A DNA stretch of 64,000 bases from contig JBAJFG010000421.1 of the NCBI GenBank assembly GCA_037903475.1, positions 62,001-126,000 of the forward strand, given 5' to 3'. The notes beneath the pieces are model-generated. The model had not been told where the DNA came from and did not search any database. It saw only the letters and a program-made list of their open reading frames with translations. This document shows positions 60,006-64,000 of the stretch, piece by piece; the stretch's first letter is position 1; each line of letters opens with the position of its first letter. The translations under genes and the position numbers were made by a program. The stretch is from Ancylostoma caninum. Its lineage: Eukaryota > Nematoda > Chromadorea > Rhabditida > Ancylostomatidae.

Positions 60006-61087
60006 GCGTTACTTGAGGTGCAGAACATTTGTGTCCTTGTTTATCACCGATATCTGGAGTTTCGAACCACTTTGTAGCGAACCACATGAGCGTTGTAAAT
60101 GCCTTATCTATTATGATTGGAAGTTTTCGTCGAGTTGAAACGAAAGGGTTTGAAACAGAAGTTTTGCCGAACACACTACTGCGAACTGAAATTCGGCGGA
60201 CTCGCAGTAGAGCACAGTCTAGGCTGAGGAAGTGTGGATGAATGCACCTCCCGCGAAGTTGTTCCCACATTTTTCGAAGTGGTGAGTACTATGATGGAGC
60301 TCGCGTAGATCTTTCTGAAGTTTGCGACCACCATGTTTTGATAAATCTAAGGCGGCATGAATCATCACGCACGCGGCAATAGTCCAGGGACCCTGGAGAA
60401 TCTTTAGCATTCATGGGATCCTCAAAGTATCCTCCTCCTCGAGACAGAAAAAATTCCAAAACTTATTTTGCGTGATGTGCACGATTAGCTGCACGGCAAC
60501 AAGCCGGAATATTTCCGATCTACGAGGGAGCAATAAGCTGCGTTGAAATCGAACGTTTCTAGCTAGACTCATAGAACCATCACAGGCATCCCTCCCTTTT
60601 AAATAGAGCCGATAGGTGGAGCCAGGGTGACAGAAGCACCCATAGAGGATCACTGCCGAACTAATCTCACATAGCTCTGTTGACCAGTGGTCAGGGCATG
60701 CACATTTTCAAGCACATACGGGTTGGTCTACTGCAAGGAACCAATTCGTGGTCAGATCCTAACGATAGACGTCATTTTATGAGACATTGAGGATGGTGCC
60801 AAAATTCAGATTTAGGCCGCTGTGAGAAAAATTTTTCTTAAAGAACGTGAAGTCAATGGAGTAAAGGGTTTATTCGTTGTTTTCATCTCCCATAAGTATC
60901 TACAACCCCCAAAAAAATTTGAGTTCCCACGCTTTGCTTCGGAAGAAGTTATAGACGAGAAACCAAAAGTTGCAATCTTTTTGCTTGCTACTGTATATAC
61001 CAATCAACGTGTCGAACATCCTAATATCACTGGGAGTTCGTTTTCATGGCAAACTTTAGGTGCTATACTTACACCTCTTTATTACGA

Positions 61088-61118
61088 CGCCATGCTCAAT
61101 GTCGTAGTGAGCATGGCG
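61088..61118. repeat. 11-bp stem hairpin
   Basis: CGCCATGCTCA and TGAGCATGGCG are separated by nine bases inside an otherwise unrecognised 103-codon plus-strand frame (60822-61133). Confidence 0.8.
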
Positions 61119-61301
61119 AATTTCGACGACTAACGAGTTAAAGAATTCGTTCTTATTCTCCTCCACACTCAGCATTGTAGAAGGTGCTGAATTGTAGCAT
61201 ATGGAATTATTCCTTATTTAACACGATATTCTGTTGAAAGCCAATGTTATCTAACTGATTCTAACTGATAAGTGTCTGCTAACTTGTTTGTTATCGAATA
61301 A

Positions 61302-61336
61302 TTATCCGTTATCCGTTATCCGGTATCCGTTATCCG
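61302..61336. repeat. TTATCCG heptamer array
   Basis: Five consecutive 7-bp units, the fourth being GTATCCG. A further partial pair lies at about 61358-61370. Confidence 0.9.
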
Positions 61337-62693
61337 GATAATCCGGATTTTTGGCCTATCCGTTATCCGGGTCATGGAAATTCTCGTATCCGCTCATCCC
61401 TGGTGCCGATGCGGCGCGGAAGGGAAAACCCGTCTCGTCACAGATGTCCGGCTCGTCGAGCGCTGGCGCAGGGAACACATACATGCCCGGCGAACTCATT
61501 TTTGAACAATTTTTGTATTCACCGGTTGCAATAGACCATGACCTGCCTTAGTCCTGTTATCCCCGTAGCAGGATCACATCAGGTCGAATGCAGGATGAGG
61601 CGCACGAGTAACGGCGGAATAGGCGCGTCAACTCCGCCTACTTTTGCGTTTGTCCCACAGGTGTCATGCCGCGAGAAACGGTGTGGACCGGCGTGACAAA
61701 CGTCCGAATGTTTGAGTATATAAAAACCAGGCAAGAGAAAGTGATGAGGCATAAACTGCGCCTCCTCCAGGACATGCTTCTGAATGGAATTAGTGCACCT
61801 AGACCTCAAAATGTGCGCGTATATGTAGTGCAGGGATAGGAGGACTGCTATTCGCTCGCACGATCGATTGTTCGATTTTCTTATATTAAATTGGTGCGAA
61901 ATTAATCGCCGATATGGAAACACTTCACTTCAAATTGTTATAACTCGACTAATACACATCGTTTTAATGCCCGTTTGATTCGCTGAATCTTCCTCACCAA
62001 TCATTTTAGAACGGAATGCCTCCATATTGAGAACTGAGACCGCAAAACTCTACAAACTTTTGGAAGACGATTTCAGCATGCTCTAGATCAGCATCAGATC
62101 TTTTGCTGTCGCAGATTTGCATTTGAGACTCGGAAAAACTGATATTCAGTAAGTGAAAGATCTGACGAATGAGGGGAATGAATGAGAACCTCTGAGTCTT
62201 ACTGCGCCAGTTTCTGCCCGGTGACTTCTTAAGTGAAAGGCTAAGCGCTATTCTGGAGCAGGAAAGAAACTGATTGTTTTCACCACTGCCAATCACATCT
62301 ATAGCAGATATTCGGACATCAACTCAAAATTACAATACTAGAACTCTACTGTCAATGCTTGAATAGGTTGGAAAAGGCTGCAGTCAATCACTCCTTCACA
62401 GCACTACCAAACTCCTGACACAACCTGCCTAGTGAGAAGACCTGGTCTAGGAAAAATTAGTGGGAAGATGTCCCATATCCAATCGCATTTCTTGTTATCG
62501 TACAGAAACCAAACTTCATTTTCACTAACTACATTACGTGGTTTAGAAATGGGTCATTTCGGGACGAAAAATTTTGGGTTCGAGTCAAATGTTTCGAAAC
62601 TGTGGTATAGTGAGCGTTCATCCCTGCTCTCATCATCAGGAGGGTAAGATCCGGTTTAGATTCCGAGGCTGCTCTCAACGCCTGATCATCCAG

Positions 62694-62930
62694 CGACATC
62701 CCGCAACCACGAGAATGGTTACATTTGAGTTCAAAAACGTAGAAAGAGAATTTCGCAAACCCCTAGCTCATTGCCGTTGGGAAGGCGATTCAAGCGAAAG
62801 TAAATACAAGATTATCGAATACCTCCAGTCCAGAGTGATTGAGTTTGAAGTCACTAACTACGATCACCCGGGAATCGCTTCGGCTTATCATCTGTTTGCG
62901 ACTATACAAAAAGGTACTGAAAAGAGCTAG
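62694..62930 (+). CDS. Unrecognised exon-like frame
   Basis: The frame reads MVTFEFKNVEREFRKPLAH and on to a stop after IQKGTEKS. It is charged and coding-like in composition. The next frame (about 62935-63040) continues in a similar style (RIFKRLLKDGEKISQK), which hints at a frameshifted or spliced gene fragment. A possible donor GTACTG lies at 62914. No family is recognised. Confidence 0.25.
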   Translation, partial: RHPATTRMVTFEFKNVEREFRKPLAHCRWEGDSSESKYKIIEYLQSRVIEFEVTNYDHPGIASAYHLFATIQKGTEKS

Positions 62931-63490
62931 CCAGAATATTCAAGCGGCTTCTGAAAGACGGAGAAAAGATCTCTCAGAAAGTCACACTTGAAATTGCTCA
63001 AATTCCATGGAAGGGAAAAGTTTATTTGTGCGTACCCTAGAACGGCAATTGACTTTTCCCCAACCTAATGATCAAGGACAAATCTCTTTGTGTTCTTTAT
63101 ATGTTTGCCAATTTCGCTCTATTACTATTGAAACATAGTTATTCACCTCAGTGAGAAATCGTCAACAGACCCTAAGTATTGCAAAAAAAAAGATTAACGC
63201 TGATTGCAAAAGGAAACCACGCATTTTGGCTGCAGATTTTTCTAGGATCTGTGCTAGTAAGTGGCAATCAGCTACTCACGGGAAAATTCTGACGCTTTTC
63301 TAGAGCTCCAATGAACTAGAATTTCCGACAACACTAACGGCTTGTCTCTGTCTCTGGCTCTGTCTAGTATGGAGAGTACGGTAAAAGCATCCAGAGGGGA
63401 ATGTTGAGGATAAATGTACCCAATTCGAGTGACTAACTTCTCTTCCTCCCGTAAAAAGATAGAAAAATTTCGGAAGTAGAAAATAATTAA

Positions 63491-64000
63491 CTAGTCTGGC
63501 CGTCCAGCTACAGGCGGACTTCCAGAATTCTACTGATGCTCGCTTTGCGCGCTATGTACTCCACACTAAATGCAAGCTAAAAAAAGGAATTTGGTTTGGT
63601 ATCCTCAAAACGTCCAAAAGACCAATTTTCCGTATTCTGGCAACAAAAACGCCATAATTGGTTGCTAGGAGTACATCATTAAGTAGTTTCTGCAACCAAC
63701 GAACGCCGCGGTAAGAGGTGGAATTGAACTTTTCCATAAAGAGCAGCTCTAATTTTACGGAAATGCAGACATAACCCACCTGGTCTTCCAGTAGTGGGCT
63801 TGAAAATACAGTGTTCACCGAGTTTTAGTTTTACGCACAAACGAACAATTTGATAGCACAAGACTAAACTACTAAAAATGCTACGGTACAACCAGCTTTT
63901 CATCTTCAAAATCTTATGTCTATCCCTATAACTTGGCAGTAAAAGAGGATGGTTGGAGTTGGGAAAAGCTCCATCAGAAGCAATTCTGGTGAAAATTTGC
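63491..64000 (-). mobile_element. Helitron-like 3' end, copy D (continues or is truncated at window edge)
   Basis: On the minus strand it ends with a hairpin (GTCCGC ... GGAC), then GGCCAGA and CTAG followed by T at 63491, a standard Helitron CTRR|T end. The first 90 bp inward align with the copy at 34226. No minisatellite is reached before the window ends. Confidence 0.5.

Noticed and set aside
60665..60765. tRNA-like unit around GACCAGTGGTCAGGGC
   Set aside because: The A-box-like part is fair but no B box lies at the right spacing.

Overview
The window looks like nuclear DNA of a clade V (rhabditid or strongylid, hookworm-like) nematode. Its coding sequence is split into many small exons with GT...TTTCAG introns. 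It carries a tandem cluster of nematode-type seven-transmembrane chemoreceptors, an SLC17-type transporter of nematode style, and a dense load of mariner-like, TTAA-flanked, foldback and Helitron-like repeats. The genus is inference; no species-diagnostic gene is present.

Layout. Positions 1-22,637 hold three plus-strand paralogous receptor genes that resemble the Srsx family: locus 1 (exons at 1991-3350, 5' exons not found), locus 2 (5173-9633, 304 aa) and locus 3 (14509-22637, 302 aa). Internal exon lengths are identical between copies (132, 114, 137 and 202 bp in all three; 104 and 99 bp in loci 2 and 3), so the gene models support each other. Positions 23,433-28,801 hold a complete ten-exon minus-strand SLC17-like transporter (433 aa). 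Its 2.3-kb ninth intron contains a foldback transposon and, on the opposite strand, the 3' exons of an unrecognised gene (24,952-25,912).

Positions 32,142-36,773 hold minus-strand exons of one or two membrane or mucin-like genes: a single-pass transmembrane tail and a threonine-rich exon. From 37 kb to the end I find no gene I can model, only repeats and isolated open frames.

Mobile DNA. The most interesting element family has Helitron-like ends (5' TC, 3' hairpin followed by CTRR, insertion between A and T) and carries an internal GC-rich minisatellite of 59-bp or 50-bp units. Copies lie at 34,226-35,275, 41,471-42,319 and 42,436-44,123, with end fragments at 40,865 and 63,491. Two of them face each other 5' end to 5' end, so their minisatellites form one large inverted repeat. 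Two decayed mariners retain recognisable transposase reading on the minus strand, and a third mariner-like element has a weaker match. Two element types are flanked by TTAA (one starting AGGCAG, one piggyBac-like starting CCC). A Penelope-type hammerhead-like motif and two tRNA-like units are also present.

All calls rest on reading the sequence. No database search or folding program was run.
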